NCBI RefSeq assembly: GCF_027579695.1 | Contig: NC_083583.1 | Coordinates: forward strand, 20,064,257 to 20,128,256 | Direction: 5' to 3' | DNA: 64,000 nt | Source of the DNA: Neoarius graeffei | Lineage: Eukaryota > Chordata > Actinopteri > Siluriformes > Ariidae | Part shown: one piece after another, positions 51,839 to 61,603 of the stretch | How positions within the stretch are numbered: position 1 is the first letter of the stretch | Layout of the letters: each line of letters starts with the position of its first letter | The notes under the pieces: generated by a model | The model's database searches: none | What the model was told of the DNA's origin: nothing | The model's input: only the letters and a program-made list of their open reading frames with translations | Position numbers and translations under genes: made by a program

Positions 51839-52384
51839 TTTCCTTACTTCTCCAACTGTTTGTGGTCTTTTCTTTGTCAGAGTTCATACGGCTTCCAGGT
51901 CACGTGGGTCAATTTTGACTCCAGCTGACACAAGGCGACCCACATACCTGACTTCTTGCTTGAACAGCTCACATTTCTCAGGCCTCAGCTTCACTCCATG
52001 ACACTGAAGAGCCTGGAGAACTGTGCGGAGTGCCTCAATATGTTCGTCAAATGTTTTCTCATAACAGAGCATATCATCAAGGTATGGGATGCAGCATTCA
52101 TCTCTGAGGGGCCCCAGCATTTCCTCCATGCTCCGCTGGAATACCATAGGGGCATTTGAGAGTCCAAATGGGATACAGACCCATTCATAGAGGCCCCATG
52201 GGGTAATGAAGGCAGTGAACTGGTGCGAACCTTCGGAGATGAAGCCCTGATGGTAAGCTTTGCCTTGGTCCAGGATACTAAACCAGGCATTGCCACCAAG
52301 GGTGTCTGTCAGGTCCTGTATCCTGGGCAGTGGGTGTCGGTCGGGGACAGTCTTTTTATTCAGGAGACGATAATCAATGCACAA
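51839..52384 (-). pseudogene. Gypsy reverse transcriptase domain
   Basis: Motifs: [37 protein letters not shown] (catalytic Asp of motif A), [18 protein letters not shown] and [10 protein letters not shown] (the two Asp of motif C). The frame ends in a stop after DPRDLEAV at 51884, with GEVRKLTD visible just beyond. The catalytic residues are all present. A frameshift at about 52390-52400 separates it from the upstream part ([10 protein letters not shown]). Confidence 0.9.
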
Positions 52385-52386
52385 CC

Positions 52387-53310
52387 TCAGGCTGACGTCT
52401 TTTTTCTGACGCAGACCACCGGATCAGCATATGGGGACTTGGATTTGACTATCCAGCCTCTTATCAACAGTTCCTGTATGTACTCCTTCACCTCTTTAAA
52501 AAGTGGTTTTGGGACTGAGGAATAGGTTCTCTGCACAGGAATCTCATTGGGAAGGGTGACTAACATCTGTAAGCTTGGAATGTACCCAATATCGTTGCTA
52601 TCACGTGCATAAGCTCTAGCCTCTTCACACAGCATTTTGTTGACCAGAGCCCTTTTTTCCTCATCGAGATGGCTGAGGTCAACACTAGGTTGCCATGAAG
52701 ATGAACTGGGGCTGACAGGGGTCGATGAGGCACTGTTAACTGTCACTGGGAGCTTGGATGTGTCAGATTGGTCCAGTGAGATGACTCTTTCAACACTATG
52801 TGTGCTGCCAAGAGCGGTCTTTCTTGGTAATATGATGGTGCGTTTTGTGTTGTTCCCGACAGGTACAGCAACATATGGCTTCTTTGGATCTTGTACCTCC
52901 AACAGACCTTCACCAACATCCAGCTCTGCCAGTTGCACGTTGTTGTCATCAAGTTCAAACAGGAAGACTGAATCAGACAAGTTCATGTTTGGTGGGACTT
53001 GGCACTTGACCCAGGCTACTTGACCTGCTGGAATGACAGTCTCTTGTTTGCCTGTCCATAGATGCCCCCACTGCGCAGAAGGTTTGCCAATCTGAATGAA
53101 GTTTACAAGGAGCTCTGCCTTTTCTGCTGGTATCAACAGAGCATTACAGAGCAGGGTACTGAGCATTGGGATCAGCTTTTCGGGCTGTTCTTGTATCATC
53201 TCCTCCAGCACATTAAAACCCAGCAGTGGTGTCTCCAGGGTGAGACTGCTAACAAGAAAAGGCACAATGAGTGACAAATCTGGATTTTCATTACCCATCC
53301 GATTGACGAT
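52387..53310 (-). pseudogene. Gypsy pol, protease-RT spacer and RT start
   Basis: A 303-codon frame, in another phase than the protease part before it and the RT part after it. It ends with the RT N-terminal motif [18 protein letters not shown]. The middle (AELDVGEGLLEVQDPKKPYV) is a spacer seen in related fish Gypsy pol proteins. A one-base deletion explains the shift near 53300. Confidence 0.75.
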
Positions 53311-53765
53311 TGTGTGACCCAGCCATCAAATGGGATGATGTCATTGTTAACTGCATAGACTTGTAACTCTTCTTCATCATCAATAATTTCATTGAGTGGT
53401 CTAACTTTAGTGTCAGGTAAGTATTTGTTCTTCCAGTCCCTATCAATCATGCTAACTTGGGCTCCTGTACCTAGCAAAGCAGTGACAGCTAGGCCATTTA
53501 GGTTACAGTGGGTTAGAGCTTTTCTCCCAATAAGCTTTGCTAGATGTTCACTGTTGCTGTTGGGCATGGTATGAGAGGGTGCACTGAATTTCTGTTTTGG
53601 TTGCTTCTGCTTCTGGTTCCCTATTACATTGTTTTGGGTTTGGATATTGACGGTTGCCACATTTTGCTTGTCTGACTCACTGGCATGGCATGTGTCAGGT
53701 TGGGACTGTAGGGACCCGGTCACTGTCTGTCCCTTGGCAGGGACCAGCTCCAGTTTCCCTGGCAT
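53311..53765 (-). pseudogene. Gypsy protease domain, active-site Asp changed
   Basis: The frame begins in the -1 phase relative to gag and includes NLNGLAVTALLGTGAQVSMI followed by WKNKYLPDTKV. The aspartic-protease signature Asp-Thr-Gly reads Gly-Thr-Gly here (codon GGT), which should inactivate maturation. The frame breaks near 53300. The overlap with gag at 53765-53720 carries the candidate frameshift site. Confidence 0.85.
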
Positions 53766-55228
53766 GTTGGTTTCTTCAGACAGCCCACTGCTCGGTGGCC
53801 ATCTTCACGGTAGTAGAAGCAGTGAGTGCAGTCAGAGCGATTTTGTTCAACACACTTGTTACAGCCAAACTGTTTCTCTCTTTTTTTGTCTGTTCTGCCT
53901 TTCTTTGAGCTGCTGATTTGTTCTAGCTTTTGAGTCTGTATTGACTGTTGCATGAGTTCAACGAGACTGGTAAGCTTTTCAACTTTTTCTGTTAGCTGCT
54001 GGATCATATCTGTCTTTGGTTTCTTTCCCACATTTCCCTCTTTGACACTGGGAGACTGAGCAGCATTAGCCTCAACCTGGGCACTGTATACATTTGTGGG
54101 TCTTTGATGGGTGGTAGGACCTAAGCGCCTTTGTCTCTCACTTTCATCAGTCGTTATCCTTTTCATCTGCTTCAGGATTGTCTCATCAGTCACACCAGCA
54201 TCTGCAAGCAGTGGTTTGAGCTCTCGGCAGACATTGTTATATTTATGCCCAAAGCCTTGATACACAGTGTGGAGGAAGACATCTTGAACCGTGCTTGCAC
54301 TGTACTTAACATTGGTGTTGGCATTTGAGGCCAGTAAGATCTTTTGCTTCAGTCCCATAACTCTGTACAAGAATTGTTGAGCTGTCTCATTGTCTTTTTG
54401 TTTGGTGCCCATGAGCTCCTGGAAAAGCTCCATGTTGCTTCGCTCACCCAGGTGGGAGTGGAGGAAGTCTTTAAGCTCTTCAACAGTTAGCTCATCCTTG
54501 TTCATTAGCATGTCCTTAAAATTTCCAGGTTTGATAGCTCTGAGGACAGCTCTCACAATCTCTGCATCACTGAACTGTTCCTTTAATCCCTCTTCAATTT
54601 GGCGGCAAAGGTTATTGTAGCTGATCCCTGATCCCTGATCTGCAATCTGACCCCCTTGTATCTTAAACTCTCTGCGATGGAGGTAAGAAAGTTCTCTTAA
54701 GGAGACCACTTTGTCAGGTGTCGAAGGTGTGGGGTTCTCAGCTACATGTCTGGCACTTGAAAAGTCCCTATGTTGTGACACGGGCTGCGTTTTTGCAGGT
54801 AAGTGAGGTGTAGGCTGCAGAGTGGATGTAGGCATGTAATGCATGATTTTCTTACTGAGCTCCTCATAACTGGTAAGTATTTTCTGGATCTTAGCCTCAT
54901 GTGTGTTGACAGCTGTTGTTACTGAAAAGTGGTTAGCATTAGCATCATCAACTTCAAGTGCCTCACTATCAATAATGCCAACTTGGCTGGTGACACCATT
55001 AGCTCCATTTTCTACATCCCTAATATTATCAATATGTGGGTTTGGAAGTGAACTGTGTGACCAGTCATCATCTGTTACATGCATTTGTAGCTCAGAGACA
55101 CAATCCCTCATGGTTACATCAACTACATCTCTCAGCTTTAGCAAATGAGCTATACCTGCATCCTCATACTCTAGTAAAGTCTCGCTGAACATTAAAACTG
55201 CTGATATACTCAAAACAACCCTCCTCAC
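53720..55228 (-). CDS. Gypsy gag protein
   Basis: A 502-codon uninterrupted frame encoding the RNA-packaging structural protein. The N-terminal half is acidic. Around residues 230-350 is a retrotransposon-gag capsid-like region (FKDMLMNKDELTVEELKDFL, LFQELMGTKQKDNETAQQFL, YRVMGLKQKILLASN). It ends with a coiled-coil-like stretch (LTEKVEKLTSLVELMQQSIQ) and a zinc knuckle, CFYYREDGHRAVGC. In that knuckle the second Cys of C-x2-C-x4-H-x4-C reads Tyr, so RNA binding may be impaired. The gag stop at 53720 lies 31 nt after the slippery heptamer. Confidence 0.85.
   Translation of the reverse strand: MRRVVLSISAVLMFSETLLEYEDAGIAHLLKLRDVVDVTMRDCVSELQMHVTDDDWSHSSLPNPHIDNIRDVENGANGVTSQVGIIDSEALEVDDANANHFSVTTAVNTHEAKIQKILTSYEELSKKIMHYMPTSTLQPTPHLPAKTQPVSQHRDFSSARHVAENPTPSTPDKVVSLRELSYLHRREFKIQGGQIADQGSGISYNNLCRQIEEGLKEQFSDAEIVRAVLRAIKPGNFKDMLMNKDELTVEELKDFLHSHLGERSNMELFQELMGTKQKDNETAQQFLYRVMGLKQKILLASNANTNVKYSASTVQDVFLHTVYQGFGHKYNNVCRELKPLLADAGVTDETILKQMKRITTDESERQRRLGPTTHQRPTNVYSAQVEANAAQSPSVKEGNVGKKPKTDMIQQLTEKVEKLTSLVELMQQSIQTQKLEQISSSKKGRTDKKREKQFGCNKCVEQNRSDCTHCFYYREDGHRAVGCLKKPTCQGNWSWSLPRDRQ
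53731..53759 (-). promoter_or_regulatory. Candidate -1 ribosomal frameshift signal in the gag-pol overlap
   Basis: The minus strand reads GGGAAAC at 53759-53753, phased as G-GGA-AAC in the gag frame, the X-XXY-YYZ rule. After 8 nt follows GTCCCT-GCCA-AGGGAC, a perfect 6-bp stem with a 4-nt loop. The protease frame is exactly -1 relative to gag. Confidence 0.65.
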
Positions 55229-55635
55229 CCCCTGACTCGAGTTGAGATCGGTCCATCCCTGGCACTAGACTCAGCGACTTGGCAATCTGGAACAGCTGGT
55301 CTGCAGATAGAGTGAGCAGGTCTTTCTTGATGGCCCACACCAAGCTTTTCCTCTCACTGTCCGCCATGGCTGCTTCCCTATCCCTCGCACTTGGTCACAC
55401 AACCCAGGAACCGTACTCAATCTCTGTTGTTGATGAGTGGTTATTCCTGCACAGCACAGTCCCTACTCTTCATCAGGCATCGCAGCTGGTCAAGCTGAAA
55501 GATGCGTCTTCATCAGTAGACAGGAATGATGAGCTCAGAAGAACACACTGGATGTCGCCCACAGGTCACATCAGGGCACTTCTGGTCCATGGTATCAGTA
55601 TCACTGGATCAGCTTCCGTCCTGGCAGAGGAAGTG
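55229..55635. other. Gypsy leader between PBS and gag start
   Basis: The gag frame may start further upstream: minus-strand 55367-55164 reads ADSERKSLVWAIKKDLLTLS in another phase with a frame break near 55200. The true start of gag is therefore probably about 55367 and has been shifted. The remainder is leader. Confidence 0.5.
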
Positions 55636-55653
55636 ATCCCGGATGAGCCCCCA
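55636..55653 (-). promoter_or_regulatory. Primer-binding site, tRNA-Pro type
   Basis: The minus strand reads TGGGGGCTCATCCGGGAT, complementary to the 3' end of tRNA-Pro with one mismatch (A for G at position 10). It begins 6 nt after the 5' LTR. Confidence 0.8.
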
Positions 55654-55659
55654 ATAAAC

Positions 55660-56014
55660 TGTTAAGGGGTACCGGGTCACAGCACCCGTGAGCAGTTGTA
55701 TGTATAGCTGAAATTGAAGAAACAAAAGGATGACACGGGAGAAGCGGCTTGTCTTCACTGAATCCCTTTCAACTATGAGAGGGGCCAGTGATGTGCAGGC
55801 GAACCAGAATCTCACAGTGCCTCCTACTGGCCGGAACACAGCAACTGCATATACTCCAGCTAGCTTTATGAACATATTATCTGCACTGTAAATAGACCCC
55901 CTTTTTTTAAAGCAAAACAAAACTTATTTATAATGTAAAATTATAAAGCTTATTTAAAACAACAAATATTCAAATTATTTTCACAAATGTGAACACACAT
56001 TAGTGGGCTTCACA
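55660..56014 (-). repeat. 5' LTR of the Gypsy element
   Basis: 355 bp, TGTGAAGCCC...TTAACA on the minus strand. Polyadenylation-like and promoter-like AT-rich blocks lie near 55905-55975. Confidence 0.9.
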
Positions 56015-56067
56015 GATGGATATATATATAATCCTCTCCACTATTATTCGCCCCTTTCACATATCCC

Positions 56068-56128
56068 ACAGTATGTGTGTCTGTGTGTGTACACACACAC
56101 ACAATAAAAAAAAAGTCAATGTTTGGTG
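56068..56128. repeat. (GT)n/(CA)n tract beside the mariner-like terminus
   Basis: gtatgtgtgtctgtgtgtgt followed by acacacacacaca. It directly follows the right end of the mariner-like element. Confidence 0.8.
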
Positions 56129-56475
56129 AGGGCGGCACGGTGATGTAGTGGTTAGCGCTGTCGCCTCACAGCAAGAAGGTCCGGGTTCAAGCCCCGTGGC
56201 TGGCGAGGGCCTTTCTGTGCGGAGTTTGCATGTTGTCTGCGTGGGTTTCCTCCGGGTGCTCTGGGTTCCCCCAAAGACATGCAGGTTAGGCTAACTGGTG
56301 ACTCTAAATTGACTGTAGGTGTGAGTGTGAATGGCTGTCTATGTGTCAGCCCTGCGATGACCTGGTGACTTGTCCAGGGTGTACCCCACCTTTCGCCCGT
56401 AGTCAGCTGGGATAGGCTCCAGCTTGCCTGCGACCCTGTAGAACAGGATAAAGCGGCTAGAGATAATGAGATGAG
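56129..56475 (+). mobile_element. SINE, TGAGA-tail type
   Basis: The 10-bp duplication atgtttggtg lies at 56119-56128 and 56476-56485. Confidence 0.92.
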
Positions 56476-56575
56476 ATGTTTGGTGTGAGATGACCCTTTG
56501 CTTTAAAAAAAATAGTAGTCTAAGGTACAATGAGTGCAGTTTGATAAGGAAATGAGCTGTAGGTTTTACTGAGCA

Positions 56576-56875
56576 TCTTACAGAACCAGCCACAGTTCTT
56601 CTGGACACTTTGACTGTCACACTCGCTTCTTAATTTTGCCCCAAAACCCAGCAGCCTTCATTATGTTTTCTTTTTTAATCTGAAAAGTGCTCTCTTATGG
56701 AATATGCTGCTCAGATACAAACTTTTTTTTCTGTAACCCTTAATTTTGTGCTGGAAAACAAACATTTGAACTCTAAAATGATTTTGTACTGACTCGATAA
56801 TGTAGAAGTCATAAAATTTAAATCTATAACAAAGTTTGTATGAAAACAATAGTGTGCCTAAAACTTTTGCAGATG
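56576..56875. repeat. Tc1-related dispersed repeat, copy 2 (no SINE)
   Basis: Matches 18040-18735 apart from the SINE there. The right end is cctaaaacttttgcagatg. Confidence 0.65.
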
Positions 56876-56879
56876 AATG

Positions 56880-57368
56880 TGTGTATATTTATATATATAC
56901 AGGCCAGTTTATTGGATGCAGAAATGCGTGGACACGTTTCCTGGGAGACGAAGAACAGAATGCAGAATTATGCAGCCTATTAAGGACGAATCTGTTCCAT
57001 AAACCTTTTCAGAACATTCTATAAAAACATTCTGAGTTTACACTTGAACCTTTGGAGCTGCAGTGATGCGATTTGGACAGAAGAACCGACTGTGAAGCTC
57101 CTTCACTTTCAGGTGTGTGGAAGATGGGCAGAGAGGAGAGATTATACTCAGGTACACACTCTGGAAATACAGGATTAGTGTGTGACTTCATAACCAAACT
57201 ATAACGACATCAATGAAAAACAATCCCTGACAACAAAAATCACGGTGAGATTTCTGTTCATTTTGCCCTGAATAGTAAAAATGAACCGAAATAACTGGCT
57301 CTGTTCAGGCAGACGACCTAGCTCAAAGGATTTTTTTTTAAACTCCAGGAGAAATATCCTTCAGCAAA
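56880..57368. other. Nothing recognised
   Basis: A short AT repeat lies near 56888-56900. No element ends or exons. Confidence 0.4.
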
Positions 57369-57369
57369 G

Positions 57370-58741
57370 TCCAATTTGATCAGATACGATGGTTTAAAGC
57401 TAGACGGCCTTTCGATTTCATAAAATCGGTGAAACTTAGTTCCCCCTGAAATTTGGTCATTGTGATATATGTTAATGTCTGTAATATCTAAAAAAAACCC
57501 CAGGCCATTCTGTGGCTGGGAAGTTATTTAATTTGAGGGGATTCCCTAGCAAATAATGTGCATGAAATCGCTCGCTTCACGCAGTCAAGCAGACAGAGTC
57601 AAGTCAAGTTTATTTGTATAGCGCTTTTAACAATAAACATTGTCATAAAGCAGCTTTACAGAATTTGAACGACTTAAAACATGAGCTAATTTTATCCCTA
57701 ATCTATCCCCAATGAGCAAGCCTGTGGCGACAGTGGCAAATGACTTTCAGATTTTCAAGTTTAGGTCATAAAAAGAATTTTCCCTGACACCCAATTATTT
57801 TTGTTTAGTGGACCGAAAGCTACTGAATTTGAATCACAGACTTCCAATTTTATTAGGTTTTCTTTTAATAGAACAATTAATGAATTTACGGCCACGTGGC
57901 CCTAAATTCTCTGCTATTTTTTCCTGCTTCACCATGACCCAGTACAAGATACTATGTCATGCATCACGTGGTGGGCTTTCCCTGTTTGCGCAAGGCATTG
58001 TGGGATACAAATTTGAAACAGGAGAAAAAAAATCGAGGCTGTGAGTGTGCGAATGAAACATGAAAGACCGACTACAGTAACGGAAAGCGAGAAGAAAAGA
58101 TGTTATGTTATATACAAAGGAAAGGAAACACAGGACCAAACTAATAAATATCGTGGTCAGCGAGCACCTCGGTGTGATCAGCTGTTTGTTTAGCGACAGA
58201 ATGATGGAACTGTCAGTGCACGGTCAAAGGTAAACCTGTAGATGGCAGCAATGCAACACTGGATGCCAGCTGCCGTAAAACCCAAAAGAAGAAGGAAAAG
58301 AAGAAGAAGGTAAACCTGCACATGTGGACACAGTCTTCCTCGTGTCGTCTGAGGGAGTTTTTCCTTGCCACTGTTGCCACAGGCTTGCTCATTGGGGATA
58401 GATTAGGGATAAAATTAGCTCATATTTTAAGTCATTCAAATTCTGTAAAGCTGCTTTATGACAATGTTTATTGTTAAAAGCGCTATACAAATAAACTTGA
58501 CTTGACTCTGTCTGCTTGACTGCGTGAAGCGAGCGATTTCATGCACATTATTTGCTAGGGAATCCCCTCAAATTAAATAACTTCCCAGCCACAGAATGGC
58601 CTGGGTTTTTTTTTTTAGATATTACAGACATAAACATATATCACAATGACCAAATTTCAGGGGGAACTAAGTTTCACCGATTTTATGAAATCGAAAGGCC
58701 GTCTAGCTTTAAACCATCGTATCTGATCAAATTTGCCCCAA
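57370..58741. mobile_element. Palindromic element with about 380-bp inverted arms
   Basis: 57370-57751 (caatttgatcagatacgatg... gcctgtggcgacagtggcaa) is mirrored at 58363-58741. The arms contain gtcaagtcaagtttatttgt and aaagcagctttacag, a common fish repeat terminus. The roughly 610-bp centre has no clear coding frame. It could be a foldback transposon or an inverted duplication of a repeat. Confidence 0.7.
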
Positions 58742-58900
58742 GAAAAGTATTTCCTGACTTTTTTCCCCCTTTCATTACCTCCTCTTATTTTTTCAACTTT
58801 ATTTACCCACATTCCTTACATATCTTTATAGCGTTGTCCTTCATTGTTATTTTTTTTTCTTTTTCCAGTTCAGTCTCTGATCATTTTTTTTGACGGCTAT
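58718..58900 (+). repeat. Direct repeat, copy 1 (copy 2 at 61604-61790)
   Basis: cgtatctgatcaaatttgcc, ccctttcattacctcctctt, cacattccttacatatcttt and ccagttcagtctctgat recur in the same order at 61616-61790. Confidence 0.75.
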
Positions 58901-59060
58901 TTTACTACTATAATTATTTTACGCAGATTATTTCAGTTTTTCTTTGTACAGGAAATTGTATCTTGGACGCTGTCCAGGAATTAAGCTGTTGACCGGGAAA
59001 TATGACCAACCCTGATGTAAGAGTACTTATACAGTACTTGCACTCAATTTAAACTATAAT

Positions 59061-59432
59061 CTCATCTCATCTCATTATCTCTAGCCGCTTTATCCTTCTA
59101 CAGGGTCGCAGGCAAGCTGGAGCCTATCCCAGCTGACTACGGGCGAAAGGCGGGGTACACCCTGGACAAGTTGCCAGGTCATCACAGGGCTGACACATAG
59201 ACACAGACAACCATTCACACTCACATTCACACCTACAATTTAGAGTCACCAGTTAACCTAACCTGCATGTCTTTGGACTGTGGGGGAAACCGGGGCACCC
59301 GGAGGAAACCCACACGGACACGGGGAGAACATGCAAACTCCGCACAGAAAGGCCCTCGCCGGCCACGGGGCTCGAACCCGGACCTTCTTGCTGTGAGGCG
59401 ACAGCGCTAACCACTACACCACCGTGCCGCCC
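59061..59432 (-). mobile_element. SINE, TGAGA-tail type
   Basis: The 11-bp duplication taaactataat lies at 59050-59060 and 59433-59443. Confidence 0.92.
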
Positions 59433-59443
59433 TAAACTATAAT

Positions 59444-60337
59444 CATGTAGTTAAAACAGACAATCATGCCCATTTTGCCAATTTGTTCAAGAGGGTGTGA
59501 CATGTGTAGATGATCTACTGTACATTATCAATTATGCTTAGCCTTAGGTAAATGAAAATAACTACTGACCAAACTAGAACAATAACATCTCTCTTTTTAT
59601 TTGCATCCCTCACTGTCATTTCTGCCTAAGGCTATGGTCCTTCTTTCATTTAGGCTACTGAGGCTAATTTACTCAGTTCATTTTTCTTTTTGAATTTGAG
59701 CCATTGAGCTTGAGCTCTCACATTCACTATCAAATATGTCTAGACTTTGGCTTTGATCTAGTCTGGGACACTTCCATCAAAAATCTGACACAGTCACAGT
59801 GTTCATCCCAGATATCAATGTCAGATTTTCAACAAAAACAGACAAGACGATGAGACAGATTTTCTGTTTTTCCTTTTCTTTTGCTCTTGCAAACCATCAT
59901 AAAATGCTATAGGGGGTCCACACAAATGGCACTGGACACACATGTAAAAATTATCACACACTATCACTACTCACAGGTGAAATGTGTGACCACAACCTTT
60001 GATTTGACGGTTTGTTAAGTTCACTGCTGCACATGCAGGCATTTTTCTTGTAATTTTTCTCACCAACTACAGAAATAACTTGTCCAGTTTTGTGTAGCTT
60101 CCAGTAGCCTAAATGACCGTTCCGCTTCGCGATGTGAATGGTAAGATAGCGGCCAGATGGCTTCACTCTGACGAGCCTATGAGCTCTCCAGATTTTTACA
60201 TAGCGCTCAGTGCACGGCTTAGACAAAGTTCCTGGATGCTAACAGGTAAATGAATCTGGACCACTGATCTCTACGTAAAATATCTGGAGAACTCATTGTC
60301 TAATCCGCACTGTACAGTGAAGCCATCTGGCCACCAT
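59444..60337. other. Nothing confidently recognised
   Basis: A minus-strand frame at 59954-60226 (90 codons) has no motif I know and no supporting splice or regulatory context. The remainder is unassigned intergenic sequence. Confidence 0.4.
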
Positions 60338-60345
60338 ATTACTAC

Positions 60346-61571
60346 GAGAGGTGGATGAAGTACCCAACTTCATTACTTAAGTCAAAGTACAGATCCCACT
60401 AGTCAAATATTACTCCGATACAAGTGAAAGTTGTACAGTCAAATTTTTACTGAAGTTAAAGTACTGAAGTACTTGCTTTTAAAAATACTTAAGTATTAAA
60501 AGTACATTTTCTGTCAACACATTGCATTATTGTCACATTGCTTATCATACCTCATGCCTCTGAAGCGACCGACTGGATTATTTTGTGAATGAACGCAAAA
60601 TGAATGCATGCTGTGCCATCATGGTGGTTTAACGTTAAGCTAGCTAGCCAGTGAAGCTCCACCTGACACTAGCAAACTCTTTTTAAACTCAAAATCATAT
60701 TGGGTAGCTAACGTTACTAGAAAAGAAAGATTTCTACATTCTGTTTATTTGGCAAGATTATGCTAAAACATTCCTGAAAGGACTTCAGATAAGTTAATGT
60801 CTTAGGCATGCTAGCGTAACTCCGTTTTTACATGCTAACTAACAGTGTCCAAGTTAACTAGCTATGTGTTAACGTTAGCCGTGGACGAGGCGATGACAAC
60901 TTGGTGGGCAAATCCACAGAAAGTCATTTGACTAACCAGACTGCATAGCTATTGCAACTTTATCGCTAGCTTTAAAAGCACAGATAATTTCACTGCAAGC
61001 TTTCTCTTGGAATAAACTGTTTACAGACCTCAATATGCTTCTGCAGGCTGGACGGCAAGTTTTTGTAGGGTGTGATGTGGTTCGTTTTAGGCAAACAAAG
61101 CAAACATTTAAAATGAAACGACTCTTTATTCCTTTCAGAAAACTGAAACATGGGTTCTAGGTATGGCCATGAGTGTGTGCATTCCCCAGAAGAACCGCCT
61201 CCTTCCATTCAGCCATCAACTGATCGTGTTCAAATAATGCTGCTGAGAAATAATTGAACTTGATTTTATACAGTCTATGGATGTGACGTGACCCTAGTGA
61301 TTACTAATAGGCTCGCAGCGTCACCTGCAAACAAATCGCATTTAAGAAAAAAAAAAAATATCCACTTTCAAAGCTGCTTCATAGTAACGAGTCACGAGGA
61401 CCTTGAAAGAAATGTAGTGGAGTAAAAAGTACGATATTTGTCTTTCAAATGTAGTGAAGTTAAAGTCATAAGTTTCCAAAAAAAATAATACTTAAGTAAA
61501 GTACAGATACTCAAAAAGTGTACTTAAGTACAGATACTCAAGTAAATGTACTTCGTTACTGTCCATGTCTG
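60346..61571 (-). mobile_element. Tol2-like hAT element, non-autonomous
   Basis: ATTACTAC at 60338-60345 and ATTACCAC at 61572-61579 form an 8-bp duplication with one difference. The ends GAGAGGTGG... and (inverted) CAGACATGGACAGTAACGAA lead into aagtac/acttaagta-rich subterminal repeats, as known from Tol2-like hATs. A BED-finger frame lies at 60990-61208. Confidence 0.75.
60990..61208 (-). pseudogene. BED-type zinc finger fragment of a hAT transposase
   Basis: The frame reads PMFQFSERNKESFHFKCLLC, LPKTNHITPYKNLPSSLQKH and IEVCKQF. The C-x2-C ... SSLxKHI pattern with an aromatic lead-in is the N-terminal BED finger of hAT transposases, which binds the transposon ends. Catalytic exons are missing from this copy. 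Confidence 0.65.
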
Positions 61572-61603
61572 ATTACCACACCCATCGCATGTACTTGACT
61601 TAT

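Larger units (their letters stand above)
44951..56014 (-). mobile_element. Gypsy-type LTR retrotransposon, interrupted by two LINEs
   Basis: On the minus strand the order is 5' LTR, primer-binding site, gag, protease, RT, RNase H, integrase, 3' LTR. Protease-RT-RNase H-integrase order is Ty3/Gypsy. GATG direct repeats flank it. Insertions: a full LINE at 48556-51829 (between RT and RNase H) and an L2-type tail at 47583-47889 (between RNase H and integrase). Several frameshifts and active-site changes show that it is inactive. Confidence 0.92.
44059..56068 (+). mobile_element. Mariner-like transposon hosting a SINE and a Gypsy element
   Basis: GTGGGATACGTGAAAGGGGT, gaataatagtggagaggata at the left is mirrored at 56018-56068 (ggatatatatataatcctct, ccactattattcgcccctt, tcacatatcccac). 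The two ends bracket a transposase remnant, a SINE and the whole Gypsy insertion. Because the left terminus is also part of a longer inverted repeat with 37731-37868, the exact outer limit is uncertain. Confidence 0.65.
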
